Assembly (NCBI RefSeq): GCF_024054035.1 | Contig: NZ_JAMXQU010000004.1 | Location: 1-64,000 of the forward strand | Length of the DNA: 64,000 nt | Direction: 5' to 3' | Source: Asaia lannensis NBRC 102526 | GTDB taxonomy: Bacteria > Pseudomonadota > Alphaproteobacteria > Acetobacterales > Acetobacteraceae | Part shown: positions 54,264-63,707 of the stretch, in pieces | Layout of the letters: each line of letters opens with the position of its first letter | How positions within the stretch are numbered: position 1 is the first letter of the stretch | Made by a program: the position numbers and the translations under genes | Notes under the pieces: model-generated | What the model was told of the DNA's origin: nothing | The model's database searches: none | Seen by the model: the letters and a program-made list of their open reading frames with translations, nothing else

Positions 54264-56360
54264 TTGGTTACGAACATCACTGGGACATGGTCGGCTGTCG
54301 TCACGAACACGGGACAAACGGTCTATAAAAGCGGTGCGACGGTCGCCGAAGGACCTGTGCAACTCATAGGTGGTGCGACCCTCTTCGTGATGAGCGGCGC
54401 CACGGCCTCGGGGGTCGTCAATTCGAACAATATACCCAATGTCGTCGTGTCATCCGGCGGAACGCTTCTTAGCTCAACCATTGTGAACGGCTATGTTTCG
54501 GCTTTGCAGGGTGCAACCACGAGCGGGAATCATTTCAGCTCCGATCCCGTCTATTATTTCAGCGGGGCACACTCCGTAGGCGACACGTTTTATGCCGATT
54601 CCGGCTACGGGGTCGATACGGCCTTTTTCAGCGCGGGCTCAGTGGTGTCGAATGCCACAACGCTATCGGGCGGACCGATGCTTGTTTACTCCGGTGCGAC
54701 GATCAATGGCGTGACCGTCTCTGCCGGTGGCGTGGTCACGTTCAATGCGGGATCGGTGGTAAACGACCTCGATATCAAGCTGGGTGGCTCGGCCTTTATC
54801 AGCACTGTGGTTGGAACCCCCGTCGGTTCGGCCCCTGTGCTGCCGACGACCGGCGTCACGACCGTGACCGGTGTATGGTCTGCCGTGCTCAGTGGGGGGA
54901 AGACAGTTTATGTGAATGCCGCCGGCACGAGTTCCGTGCAGGCGCCTCTGTGCCTGAGTGCGGGAATGCTCTATATCGCGAGTGGTGCCACAGTCTCCGG
55001 TTTTCAGGCCTTGGGAGGCACGCCGACCGTCTCAGTGCTCAATGGCGGAACCCTGATCAATTCGCAGGCTGTAAACGGCTATGTGTATGTGAACGGGGGC
55101 GGCATCACGAGCGGGAATCTCTTCAACTCGAACCCGATCAATTACAGTGCCGGCGCAAGCTCGGTGAACGATATCTTCCTCAACAGCGGCTATGGCGTGG
55201 ACCCAGTGACTGCCCTGAGCGGATCCGTCATCATCAACCCTCAGGTCTCGCAGGGTGCCCCTATGGTCATCAGCAGCGGGGCAACGATAAAGGATCCGGC
55301 CGTCACGTCCGGCGGTCAGCTTTCGATCTATGGCGGAACGGCAACAACGTGTTTTCTTGCTGGCGCCATGATCATGACGCCGCACGGTGCACGCCCTGTC
55401 GAAACCCTGAAAGCGGGAGACGAAATTACAGTCTATCGCGACACTGAACCCTGTTGCGAAAAAATCCGTCGTGTAACGTCCGAGCGGACTGCTGCGGTCA
55501 ATCTGCGTCGGGACGATCTTGCCGGGCATCCTGTCAGGGTGCTGGCGCATGCTTTTGGCGATAACAAGCCGGATCGCGATCTGCTCGTCACGGCTGAACA
55601 CTGTTTTTATTTCGATGGCGGGTTTATTCCCGTGCGTATGCTCGTTAACGGTCACTCTGTCCGCTACGAGCACGATTACGGAGCTTATGATTATTATCAT
55701 GTCGAGCTCGACGCTCACGGTATCATATGCGCCAATAATGTCCTGACCGAGAGCTATCTCGATACACGGACGGCATTTGCCCGGTGTGCGCAAACCGGTC
55801 GACCGCGCTTCCGCAGCTGGGGCGAGCATGGAGCTGCGCCTTTGCGGGGCGACCGCGCATTTGTCGAACCGATTCATGCCATGATTTTCGGACGCTGCGA
55901 CCATGATGGGTCACGGGCGGAGCCCCCCGTTCTGGAAACAGATCACGGACTTTATCTCGTAACCGACGACGGCCAGCGTATCGATGAGAAAAGACGTGTA
56001 GGCAATCAGGTGATCTTCTCGCTCCCTTCGGGTACGAAGCAGCTCAGGCTCGTTTCACGCAGCACGCGTCCGGTCGATGTCGAGGGGGCTTTTGTTGACG
56101 ATCGTCGCGATCTCGGTGTGCTGGTGGGCGATATCGCCCTCTATCGCCCTGAGTCGATGCATGTCGTGCGCACGCATCTCGATGCACAGACCCAGGCCGG
56201 CTGGAATGCCATGGAAGAGGCGGGCACGTGCCGTTGGACCACAGGCCATGCCACACTTTCGATCGATCAGCCTGCCCATACAGATCCGGCCACCTTGTCG
56301 GTATGTATCCTTGCGGGTGGCCCGTATTGCGAAAGGCCGGCAAGACCTGCCAAAGCCTAA
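54264..56360 (+). CDS. Hint-domain surface protein with two beta-rich repeats
   Basis: 698 residues, TTG start at 54264 with AGGGG 8 nt before it. Residues 5-180 and 200-360 are two copies of a ~165-residue repeat (each: TGxWSAVxxxGxTVY... then GGTLxxSxxVNGYV, SGNxFxSxPxxYxxGAxSVxDxF, YGVD, SGGxxxxYSGATI), a beta-helix style like autotransporter passenger repeats. From Cys363 a Hint (Hedgehog/intein) domain: TTCFLAGAMIMTPHGARPVETLKAGDEI, VTAEHCFYFDG (His446), and AHGIICANNVLTESYLDT. A ~150-residue C-terminal domain follows with paired Cys. No signal peptide recognised. Function unknown; self-processing is possible. Its 3' end overlaps cyoD by 4 bp, convergent. Confidence 0.75.
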   Translation: MVTNITGTWSAVVTNTGQTVYKSGATVAEGPVQLIGGATLFVMSGATASGVVNSNNIPNVVVSSGGTLLSSTIVNGYVSALQGATTSGNHFSSDPVYYFSGAHSVGDTFYADSGYGVDTAFFSAGSVVSNATTLSGGPMLVYSGATINGVTVSAGGVVTFNAGSVVNDLDIKLGGSAFISTVVGTPVGSAPVLPTTGVTTVTGVWSAVLSGGKTVYVNAAGTSSVQAPLCLSAGMLYIASGATVSGFQALGGTPTVSVLNGGTLINSQAVNGYVYVNGGGITSGNLFNSNPINYSAGASSVNDIFLNSGYGVDPVTALSGSVIINPQVSQGAPMVISSGATIKDPAVTSGGQLSIYGGTATTCFLAGAMIMTPHGARPVETLKAGDEITVYRDTEPCCEKIRRVTSERTAAVNLRRDDLAGHPVRVLAHAFGDNKPDRDLLVTAEHCFYFDGGFIPVRMLVNGHSVRYEHDYGAYDYYHVELDAHGIICANNVLTESYLDTRTAFARCAQTGRPRFRSWGEHGAAPLRGDRAFVEPIHAMIFGRCDHDGSRAEPPVLETDHGLYLVTDDGQRIDEKRRVGNQVIFSLPSGTKQLRLVSRSTRPVDVEGAFVDDRRDLGVLVGDIALYRPESMHVVRTHLDAQTQAGWNAMEEAGTCRWTTGHATLSIDQPAHTDPATLSVCILAGGPYCERPARPAKA

Positions 56361-56674
56361 CCCATCATATGACGCTGGTTGCCGAGCACCCAGAGTGTGC
56401 CGCCCACCATCAGCACGACGATCAGTAGCGAGAACAGGATAAGCTGCAGATCGTCGCGATGAGAGCGTGACAGGTCGATATGCAGGAAGAACCTGAAATG
56501 TACGACGACCTGCCCGAGGCCCATAAGGGCAATGACCCATATCAGCCCGTTGCGCGGCAGCAAGCCGAACATCACCCCGGCAAATGGTATGGCGGAAAGC
56601 ACCAGAGCCAGCACGAGACCGATGATGTAGCCGTGCAGTTCCTGCCGGCGTTCTTCTGCATGGTTTTCGCTCAT
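56357..56674 (-). CDS. cyoD: cytochrome bo3 quinol oxidase subunit IV
   Basis: 105 residues, three membrane helices (GYIIGLVLALVLSAIPFAGVM, IWVIALMGLGQVVVHFRFFLHI, ILFSLLIVVLMVGGTLWVLG), FLHIDL typical of CyoD. Start overlaps cyoC by ATGA. No cyoE follows on this strand. Confidence 0.93.
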   Translation of the reverse strand: MSENHAEERRQELHGYIIGLVLALVLSAIPFAGVMFGLLPRNGLIWVIALMGLGQVVVHFRFFLHIDLSRSHRDDLQLILFSLLIVVLMVGGTLWVLGNQRHMMG

Positions 56675-57324
56675 GACAGAACTCCCGGCAGATAGACGAC
56701 CGAGAAAATCCCGATCCAGATGATATCGAGAAAATGCCAGAACAGAGCGAGACGCATGAAGCGCGTCTGCACCAGAGGGTCCAGCCCGAATTTCGCGACC
56801 TGAGCAAACATGACAAGCATCCAGATGCAGCCAGTGGTCACGTGCAGCCCATGGGTGCCAATCAGGGCCCAGCTTGCCGAAAGCCAGCCCGAACGTGACG
56901 GTACGCCGCCCTTGCTGGCCATGCTCATGAAATCGTGCAGTTCCAGTGACAGAAAGACCAAGCCGAGCATGAGTGTCACGGCAAACCAGAAGAGCGTTTT
57001 TGCCGTCGAGCGGTCGTAGCGCATAGCCAGCGTTGCCAGCCCACAGGTAAAGCTACTCAGTAGCAGAGCCACCGTTTCCCATGCTGCGGATGAAAGATCG
57101 AACAGCGTCTTTGGCCCGGGGCCACCGGCAAGGGAGTGACCCATGGTCGCATAGGTCGCAAACAGCATAGAGAATATGATGAGATCGCTCATCAGAAAGA
57201 CCCAGAAGCCGAAAAGCGCCTCTTCGGCTTGCGCTCGTGCCGCTTCCTTGCGCGATTCCGGCGCGGAATGGCTCAGGCGAATGCCGATATGGCTCGGGCC
57301 TTTGCCTTGTATAGCCTGCGCCAT
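56671..57324 (-). CDS. cyoC: cytochrome bo3 quinol oxidase subunit III
   Basis: 217 residues, five membrane helices; GFWVFLMSDLIIFSMLFATYATM, LELHDFM, GTHGLHVTTGCIWML and FWHFLDIIWIGIFSVVYL mark heme-copper oxidase subunit III. Shares one base with the cyoB stop (TGATG). Confidence 0.95.
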   Translation of the reverse strand: MAQAIQGKGPSHIGIRLSHSAPESRKEAARAQAEEALFGFWVFLMSDLIIFSMLFATYATMGHSLAGGPGPKTLFDLSSAAWETVALLLSSFTCGLATLAMRYDRSTAKTLFWFAVTLMLGLVFLSLELHDFMSMASKGGVPSRSGWLSASWALIGTHGLHVTTGCIWMLVMFAQVAKFGLDPLVQTRFMRLALFWHFLDIIWIGIFSVVYLPGVLS

Positions 57325-59369
57325 CAGACGGGCTCCCTGACCAGGCCGCGATTGGCCGTTGTAAACATGGCGTCGTTGCTGATCGCCGGTGTTTCACGCA
57401 GCGTGAGCAGCCAACGTTCCTCCGTTTCCCGCACCTCTGATGCCGGTATGATATGAACCGTATCGCGGTTGAAACTGCGGAGTATGATCGCGCCGAAGAA
57501 GACTCCAGCCCCCAGGACAACAGCCCACCAGATATGCCATGTCAGGGCGAAACCGAATACGCCGCTTGCAACGCAGCAGATAAAACCGACAGGGGTATTC
57601 GAGGGCAGCTCGATATCAAAATAATGGTCCGGGGCTCTCCAGGCGCTACGGTGTTTCTTGGCCTCGTGAAAGGCATCGACACTGTCGATCTGCGGGATGA
57701 GGGCAAAATTATATTCGGGCGGCGGTGCGGAAACGGACCATTCGAGCGTCCGTCCATTCCAGGGGTCGCCGGCGAAAACAGAAAGTATCCTGCGATCGCG
57801 GATGCTCGTCCAGAGCTGAACGACCATGCCAGCAAGGGCGCAAAGCACGAGGAGGGCGCCGCACAGGGCTACCCAGAGATAGGGGCGATAAACGGCTTCG
57901 AAGAATTCCTGGCTGCGCCGAGGCATGCCCAGCGCGCCAACGATATAGAGCGGCATGAAGGCAAGAATAAATCCGCTGACCCAGCAGCCGAAAACGATAC
58001 GTCCCCAGCCTTCATGCAGGCGAAAGCCGAACGCCTTGGGAAACCAGTAGTGATAGGCGCTCAACATACCGAAAAGCAGGCCGGGGATGAGCATGTTATG
58101 AAAATGCGCAACGAGGAAGAGGGTGTTGTGAACCTGATAGTCGAAGCCGGGATTGGCCAGCATCACGCCCGTTGCACCGCCGACAACGAACAGGACCATA
58201 AAGGCACAGGCATAGAGCATGGGAACGCCGAGCCGGATACGCCCACGCACCATGGTCAGGAGCCAGTCATAGACTTTTACCCCGGTGGGAATGGCAATCA
58301 GCATGGTGGCGATGCCGAACACGGCGTTCACGTTGCCATCCTGCCCCATGGTGAAAAAATGATGGAGCCAGACGGTAAAGGACAGCACGGCGATAGAGAT
58401 CGTAGCCCAGACCAGAGACGTATAGCCGTAAAGTTTCTTGTTCGAAAAAGTCGCGATGGTTTCCGAATAGACGCCGAACGCCGGAAGAATGAGGATATAG
58501 ACTTCAGGATGACCGAACAGCCAGAACATGTTGATGTAATTCATCATGTTGCCGCCCAGCTCGTTCGTGAAGAAATGCATGTCGAGATAGCGGTCCATGG
58601 CCAGCATGAGTGTGGCGATCGTCAGTGGCGGCATGGCGAAAATCATCAGGATCGAGATGCATAATGCCGTCCATGCAAAAAGCGGCATGCGAAACAGCGT
58701 CATGCCCGGTGCGCGCTTCTTGTAGATCGTCACGGCAAAATTGATGCCGGTCATGGTATTGCCGAGTGAACTGAGGGTAAGGGCCCAGATCCAGTAATCG
58801 ACCCCCACGCCGGGGCTGAAGGAGAGCTCGGTATAGGGGGGATATCCTGTCCAGCCACCGGTCGAGAATTTGCCGATGCAGAGCGAGATCATCATCAGCA
58901 CGGCACCCGCACTGGTAAGGCCCAGACTGATCGAGTTCATGGTAGGAAAAGACACATCGCGCGCACCGATCTGGAGCGGCATGGCAAAATTATAGATACC
59001 GATCAGGAAAGGCATGGCCATGAAGAAAATCATGATTGTGCCATGGGTCGTGAACAGCTGCGCGAAATGCTCGGGTGGGATGAAGCCCGGGTTGTTATAG
59101 GCAACGGCTTGCTGCGAGCGCATGACCATGGCTTCGACCACGGCGCGTGCCAGCATCACGAGAGACACGACCACATACATGATGCCGATACGCTTGTGGT
59201 CGACACTTGTCAGCCAGTCTGTCCAGAGCGACTTCCAGCCCTTGAGCCACGTGATAAATACCACCACGGCGACAGCCCCGAGCACGACGACCGATGCGGC
59301 GACGGTCGCAATCGCACTATAGAAGGGCAGGGCATTATAGCCGAGCTCGCCGAACAGAAAGTGACGCAA
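57324..59369 (-). CDS. cyoB: cytochrome bo3 quinol oxidase subunit I
   Basis: 681 residues with about 15 membrane helices. Catalytic signatures: HGTIMIFFMAMPFLIG, WLFGHPEVYILILPAFGVYSE (CuB His and Tyr cross-link partner), HHFFTMGQDG, and HFHNMLIPGLLFGM with heme His ligands. Oxidises ubiquinol, reduces O2 to water and pumps protons. In this family quinol oxidases drain electrons from the periplasmic sugar and alcohol dehydrogenases. Confidence 0.97.
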   Translation of the reverse strand: MRHFLFGELGYNALPFYSAIATVAASVVVLGAVAVVVFITWLKGWKSLWTDWLTSVDHKRIGIMYVVVSLVMLARAVVEAMVMRSQQAVAYNNPGFIPPEHFAQLFTTHGTIMIFFMAMPFLIGIYNFAMPLQIGARDVSFPTMNSISLGLTSAGAVLMMISLCIGKFSTGGWTGYPPYTELSFSPGVGVDYWIWALTLSSLGNTMTGINFAVTIYKKRAPGMTLFRMPLFAWTALCISILMIFAMPPLTIATLMLAMDRYLDMHFFTNELGGNMMNYINMFWLFGHPEVYILILPAFGVYSETIATFSNKKLYGYTSLVWATISIAVLSFTVWLHHFFTMGQDGNVNAVFGIATMLIAIPTGVKVYDWLLTMVRGRIRLGVPMLYACAFMVLFVVGGATGVMLANPGFDYQVHNTLFLVAHFHNMLIPGLLFGMLSAYHYWFPKAFGFRLHEGWGRIVFGCWVSGFILAFMPLYIVGALGMPRRSQEFFEAVYRPYLWVALCGALLVLCALAGMVVQLWTSIRDRRILSVFAGDPWNGRTLEWSVSAPPPEYNFALIPQIDSVDAFHEAKKHRSAWRAPDHYFDIELPSNTPVGFICCVASGVFGFALTWHIWWAVVLGAGVFFGAIILRSFNRDTVHIIPASEVRETEERWLLTLRETPAISNDAMFTTANRGLVREPV

Positions 59370-59422
59370 GGGCTGATCTCCGGTCTTTGGCGTGGCGCAG
59401 GCAGCGCGCGTTTGAGGCTTGA

Positions 59423-60445
59423 TCAGCCAGGATTGCGAGGCATCGAGGCATCGTAGCGTTGCACGATGTCATGAAAGAAATGGTCGGGAACGGATGAGAA
59501 ACTGACCATCGTGGCGTTGGGATCGTTCAGAAGCGTCTGCGCGGTCTTTCTGCCGATTTCCTGCTTACGTATCCGGCTGTAGGTCTGCTCATCGAGATGG
59601 AGCGTGCTGGCAGTAGCCTGGGTGAGAAACCTGTCGAACTGATCGGCTGGCACCACGTCGACAGGGAATTTCTGATCCTGAAATCCCATCCCGTTGAATT
59701 GTGTGTTCTCGCCCAGATAGCGCCCCGTGCGATCAGCCAGCAAATGCAGACGTGTCACCATGCCTGCCATGGCATAAATCTGACTGCCGAGAGACGGGAT
59801 CAGAAAAGACTGCATCGTGGCGTCTGAGGTCAGATGGAACACGACCTCACGGCCCTGGGGGAGCACCAGATGATCCAGACTGGCCACATGGGCATCGGGA
59901 TAGACGAAGAGCCATTTCCAGTTCAGGGCAACGACATCGATCGCGAGCGGAGGCGCATCGCCGATCGGCCTGTCCGGGCTGTATCGACGCTCGGGACCCC
60001 AGACGAGGAGCGAGAAAGCAATGACGACAATTGCAGGAAAGCCCCAGACGAGAAACTCGAGTGGAAGCGCGAAATCCCAGTCGGGCCGGAACGTGGCGCG
60101 TCTGTTGCTGGCCCGATAGTGCCACAGACAGAATGGCACGCCGATCAGGACGGGCAGGATAACGAAAACCAGCCCTGCCGTCAGGAGATAGAACCAGTGG
60201 CGCTGCAGTGAGGCAATGGGGCCGGCCGGATCGAGAAACGATATATGCTCGGCCTGACATCCGCTGAGCAACAGCAGCGATAGGGCCAGAACGGGCCTAA
60301 ATGCGGCACGTGGACAGCGGCGCGTCGTCGACGTGTTCTGTTGGGTGCTTGGCACGTTCGGCGGTTTCCATGACGAGGGTTCGGCGCTGATAACTCTGGA
60401 TCGTGAACAACGTTTCCCTAGGCTCTCCTTAAAATGTCTTTTCAT
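59423..60445 (-). CDS. cyoA: cytochrome bo3 quinol oxidase subunit II
   Basis: 340 residues from ATG 60445. Lipobox LLLLSGC gives a lipoprotein, with unusually long basic residues 1-50 before it; no internal start codon in frame lies closer to the lipobox, while a TTG at 60526 would lengthen it further. Two membrane helices then the cupredoxin domain (LDHLVLPQGREVVFHLTSDATMQSFLIPSLGSQIYAMAGMVTRL); no CuA ligands, as expected for quinol oxidases. First gene of the cyoABCD operon. Confidence 0.93.
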   Translation of the reverse strand: MKRHFKESLGKRCSRSRVISAEPSSWKPPNVPSTQQNTSTTRRCPRAAFRPVLALSLLLLSGCQAEHISFLDPAGPIASLQRHWFYLLTAGLVFVILPVLIGVPFCLWHYRASNRRATFRPDWDFALPLEFLVWGFPAIVVIAFSLLVWGPERRYSPDRPIGDAPPLAIDVVALNWKWLFVYPDAHVASLDHLVLPQGREVVFHLTSDATMQSFLIPSLGSQIYAMAGMVTRLHLLADRTGRYLGENTQFNGMGFQDQKFPVDVVPADQFDRFLTQATASTLHLDEQTYSRIRKQEIGRKTAQTLLNDPNATMVSFSSVPDHFFHDIVQRYDASMPRNPG

Positions 60446-60634
60446 GTCTGTCGCTTTGACGTGAAAAAAGTGGCATGAGACGGGTTCCTTCGGCCACGCG
60501 GAGATGTGCACGGCAACACTGTCCAATGAGATGGTCAGAATGAGCGCGGTTCATTAGGATCGGGTTAAGGCAACCGTTGCAGGGCTGTAGCGTCTGAACA
60601 GCAAGCCCGGTCGAACAAGAAGGAGGCGAAGGTC

Positions 60635-61186
60635 TTGACCCCACGTTTACTTGCGGCTCTTGCAGCCTCCGTTCCGCTTTGTGCGCTAAGCCTTCCCGCT
60701 TACGCTCTTCCGGGAAACAGTACCCCGATCACGCCGCAGAATTCTGCGGCGTCGGCCACATCGCCGCAGGGGAAGAGCACTGGCGGGGCTGCCCAGCCTG
60801 TTGAGGATTCCGCGATCAGCTTCACCCTTCAGGAAGTCGGGGGCGGTCTTGGCTATGAGTGGGGCAAGGGTGTTCTGCACCATAATGGCAGGGACTATGC
60901 TTTCGAGATCGGTGGGGGCGGCATCGCCTCGATCGGCTATATTTCGGTCAAGGGCACCGGTGTGGTGAAAGACCTGACGCGCCTCGACCAGTTCGACGGC
61001 ACTTACTGGACCGTCAAGGCAGATGCCGCAGTCGGTTCAGGCGTGGGAGCGGCGGTGCTTGAGAACCAGTACGGCGTGAAGCTCGATCTGCGGATGTCGA
61101 TCAAGGGCGCGCATGTGGGGGCCTCGGTCATGCGCCTGCGCTTCAGGCTTCTGCCGGACAAGACTGAAAAGCTCGCAGCGCAGTAA
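60635..61186 (+). CDS. secreted protein of unknown function
   Basis: 183 residues. TTG start at 60635 with a full AGGAGG 8 nt upstream (60621-60626), the best Shine-Dalgarno seen in this part of the window. Signal peptide RLLAALAASVPLCALSLPAYA. Mature N-terminus low-complexity Ser/Gln/Thr, then a beta-rich domain (GGGLGYEWGKGVLHHNGRDYAFEIGGGG, GTYWTVKADAAVGSGVGAAVLENQYGVKLDLRM). Similar in style to EipA/DUF1134-like envelope proteins but not clearly a member. Divergent from cyoA. Confidence 0.75.
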   Translation: MTPRLLAALAASVPLCALSLPAYALPGNSTPITPQNSAASATSPQGKSTGGAAQPVEDSAISFTLQEVGGGLGYEWGKGVLHHNGRDYAFEIGGGGIASIGYISVKGTGVVKDLTRLDQFDGTYWTVKADAAVGSGVGAAVLENQYGVKLDLRMSIKGAHVGASVMRLRFRLLPDKTEKLAAQ

Positions 61187-61380
61187 AGGCGCATCAGCCC
61201 GCTGATTCTACCTGCGGGTAACCCGTCCAAGGATGCCCTCGCCCCTGTCTTGAGAGATGCACCACTCGATCGAGAGCGCAGCGATCTGTGTTTTTCGGGT
61301 GGATCGAAATTATATCGACCCTGCGTCTGTGTTCTGGCCTCCATGCTCTGTCAACGCTGCACTAATCTGGAATATCTTCG

Positions 61381-62835
61381 ATGGAAATGACCGGCTGGCG
61401 TCTATCCGGTGCCGTACTGACCTTCAGCGTTCAGCTGGTCTTCATCGGGCGGGCTTTGCTGCGGCCCCATCGTCAGCCCGCCTCGCGCGTGGCCTGGGTT
61501 GCCATTATCGCGGCGCTGCCCGTTCTGGGAACGCTGGCCTATCTTGCCCTGGGCGAGACGAATATGGGCAGCCGGCTTGTCAGCCGTATCAATGAGGCGC
61601 GCAGGATCCTGCGTATCCCGGGTAAAACCGGCGAGGATCTGGTCGATGCAGAGCAGAAATATCATCTTCCTCCCCGTCTTGCGCCCCTGTTCAGGGTTGG
61701 ACAATCGGCCAGTGGCTATCCGCCCGAAGGGGGAAACAAAGCGCAGCTGATGAAGGATTCGAACGCTGCCATCGAGGCGATCGCGCGCGATATCGATGCA
61801 GCGCAGGACCATGTGCATATCTGTTTCTACATCTGGCTGACCGATCATAACGGCACCATGATCATCGACGCTCTTTGCCGTGCAGCCGAACGGGGCGTGA
61901 CGTGTCGTGTCATGGCAGACGATCTCGGATCGCGGCGTCTGATCCATAACGCAGCATGGGGGTGCATGAAGGCTGCTGGCGTGCATCTGGTGCGTGCCAT
62001 GCCGATGGGCAATATCGTCACATGGCCGCTGCACGGTCGCATGGACATGCGTAACCATCGCAAGATTGTGGTGATCGATAACCGTCTGACCTATTGCGGC
62101 AGCCAGAACTGCGCCGACCCGGAATTCCGGGTCAAGGCACGCTTTGCGCCCTGGGTCGATCTCATGGCCCGTTTCGAGGGGCCTGTGGTTCTGCAGAACC
62201 AGCACCTTTTTGCCACGGACTGGATGGCACATACCGATGAGGATCTCGGTCCGCTTCTGGCTTCCGCTCCCGTAATCGAGGGCGAAGGCTTCGTGGCGCA
62301 GGTGATCGGGACGAGTGCCGCACTACGTTATGCGGCAATGCCCGAAGTCTTCACGTCGCTGATGAATGCGTCGGCGCGCGAACTGACGATCACGACCCCC
62401 TATTATGTGCCTGACGAGCCGATACAGGCAGCTCTGTGTGCCGCGGCACGGCGCGGCGTCAAGGTCACCATGACCGTACCGACGCGCAACGATTCATGGA
62501 TCGTTGCAGGGGCCAGCCGCAGCTATTACCGCGAACTTCTCGAGGCAGGCGTTCGTCTGTTCGAATATCCGCTCGGCCTGCTTCATACCAAGGCACTGAC
62601 GCTCGATGGACGTATGACCATGATTGGCTCGGCCAATCTGGACAGACGCAGTTTCGACCTCAATTTTGAAAACAACATCCTGCTCGCGGATGAGGAATTT
62701 ACCCGTGCGATCAGGGAGCGGCAGCAGAGTTATCTCGACGCAGCTGTTGAGGTCACGCTTGAAGAGGTGCGCGCCTGGCCGTGGTACAGGCAGCTCTGGA
62801 ACAATACATTGGCCATGATCGGTCCCGTTCTCTGA
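61381..62835 (+). CDS. cardiolipin synthase (phospholipase D family)
   Basis: 484 residues. Two N-terminal membrane segments, then two HKD catalytic motifs: NHRKIVVIDNRLTYCGSQN and LLHTKALTLDGRMTMIGSANLDRRS. Condenses two phosphatidylglycerol molecules into cardiolipin and glycerol at the inner membrane. ATG at 61381; 193-bp leader without a recognisable gene. Confidence 0.95.
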   Translation: MEMTGWRLSGAVLTFSVQLVFIGRALLRPHRQPASRVAWVAIIAALPVLGTLAYLALGETNMGSRLVSRINEARRILRIPGKTGEDLVDAEQKYHLPPRLAPLFRVGQSASGYPPEGGNKAQLMKDSNAAIEAIARDIDAAQDHVHICFYIWLTDHNGTMIIDALCRAAERGVTCRVMADDLGSRRLIHNAAWGCMKAAGVHLVRAMPMGNIVTWPLHGRMDMRNHRKIVVIDNRLTYCGSQNCADPEFRVKARFAPWVDLMARFEGPVVLQNQHLFATDWMAHTDEDLGPLLASAPVIEGEGFVAQVIGTSAALRYAAMPEVFTSLMNASARELTITTPYYVPDEPIQAALCAAARRGVKVTMTVPTRNDSWIVAGASRSYYRELLEAGVRLFEYPLGLLHTKALTLDGRMTMIGSANLDRRSFDLNFENNILLADEEFTRAIRERQQSYLDAAVEVTLEEVRAWPWYRQLWNNTLAMIGPVL

Positions 62836-62897
62836 GGGGATAGCACATGAAAAGGCTTGTCCTCCTTCGTGCCTGTTTCAGGCGAGCCTGAATGTCT

Positions 62898-63707
62898 TTA
62901 ATCGGGTGCGCAGAACAGCAGCCCCTCGATACGAGCCTGACATTGCGCATCCTGGGGCAGGGGGTGTGCGCCGATCCGGCTTATCGCTCGGACTGACAGG
63001 CTGTTGATGAGCCAGGCTGCCTGCGCATTGCGAAGATCGTCCGGCGTCAGACGACGCTCGATGCCCCACCCGCTTTCGAGCAAAGCCGCGCGCGCCGTTC
63101 CTGCCAGAGCGCCGTCATCGAGCGGAGGGGTCAGCAGGGTTTCACCATCCGATACGATCAGGGTCGCGGCGCTGGCTTCGGCGATATGACAGCCATCGGC
63201 AGACATCAGTAGAGCATCGTCATATCCTGCCTTGTCCGCCTCCATACGGGCGAGAATCTGGGGCAGGTAGTTGAGGTGCTTGATGCGGCTGAGCGGCGAG
63301 GCCCCGTCGCGACGGTACCGACTAAAGTGCAGGCGGCAAGGTCCGGATGGTGCAGGTAAAGCCGCTTGGGTAATCAGCAGGGTCGTTTCCGGCATGGCGG
63401 GGGGAAGAAGCCCCCGTGGTCCGACGCCGCGTGTGAGCGTCAGGCGCAGAGCGGCCTGCATGGCCCCATTGGCCGAACTGACCTCATGAAGGGCGTGACG
63501 AAGCAGGTCGGTATCAGGGAGCGGAATTTGCAGCAGCGATGCCCCTTCTGCCAGACGGCGCAGATGGGCCTCTAGACGCAGAATTCTGCCTTTTTCCAGC
63601 CTCATAGTCTCGAACAGGCCATCGCCCAGCAGAAAGCCGCGATCTGTCGGGTCGATCCGGACCGATCCCGCTTCGACCAGAGAGGCATTGTGCCAGACGA
63701 AGTTCAT
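62898..63707 (-). CDS. pabC: class IV aminotransferase, probable 4-amino-4-deoxychorismate lyase
   Basis: 269 residues from ATG 63707 (AGGG 11 nt upstream); an in-frame ATG at 63746 lies inside pabB. PLP-dependent fold: RGFLLGDGLFETMRLEKGR, catalytic Lys in RIKHLNYLPQIL, and EASAATLIV. Removes pyruvate from aminodeoxychorismate to give p-aminobenzoate. ATGA overlap with pabB supports this assignment over a branched-chain or D-amino acid aminotransferase. Confidence 0.85.
   Translation of the reverse strand: MNFVWHNASLVEAGSVRIDPTDRGFLLGDGLFETMRLEKGRILRLEAHLRRLAEGASLLQIPLPDTDLLRHALHEVSSANGAMQAALRLTLTRGVGPRGLLPPAMPETTLLITQAALPAPSGPCRLHFSRYRRDGASPLSRIKHLNYLPQILARMEADKAGYDDALLMSADGCHIAEASAATLIVSDGETLLTPPLDDGALAGTARAALLESGWGIERRLTPDDLRNAQAAWLINSLSVRAISRIGAHPLPQDAQCQARIEGLLFCAPD

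Noticed and set aside
62866-62880. Small hairpin GCCTG-TTT-CAGGC after the cardiolipin synthase as terminator
   Set aside because: Only 5 bp and no T tract, so not listed as a feature.
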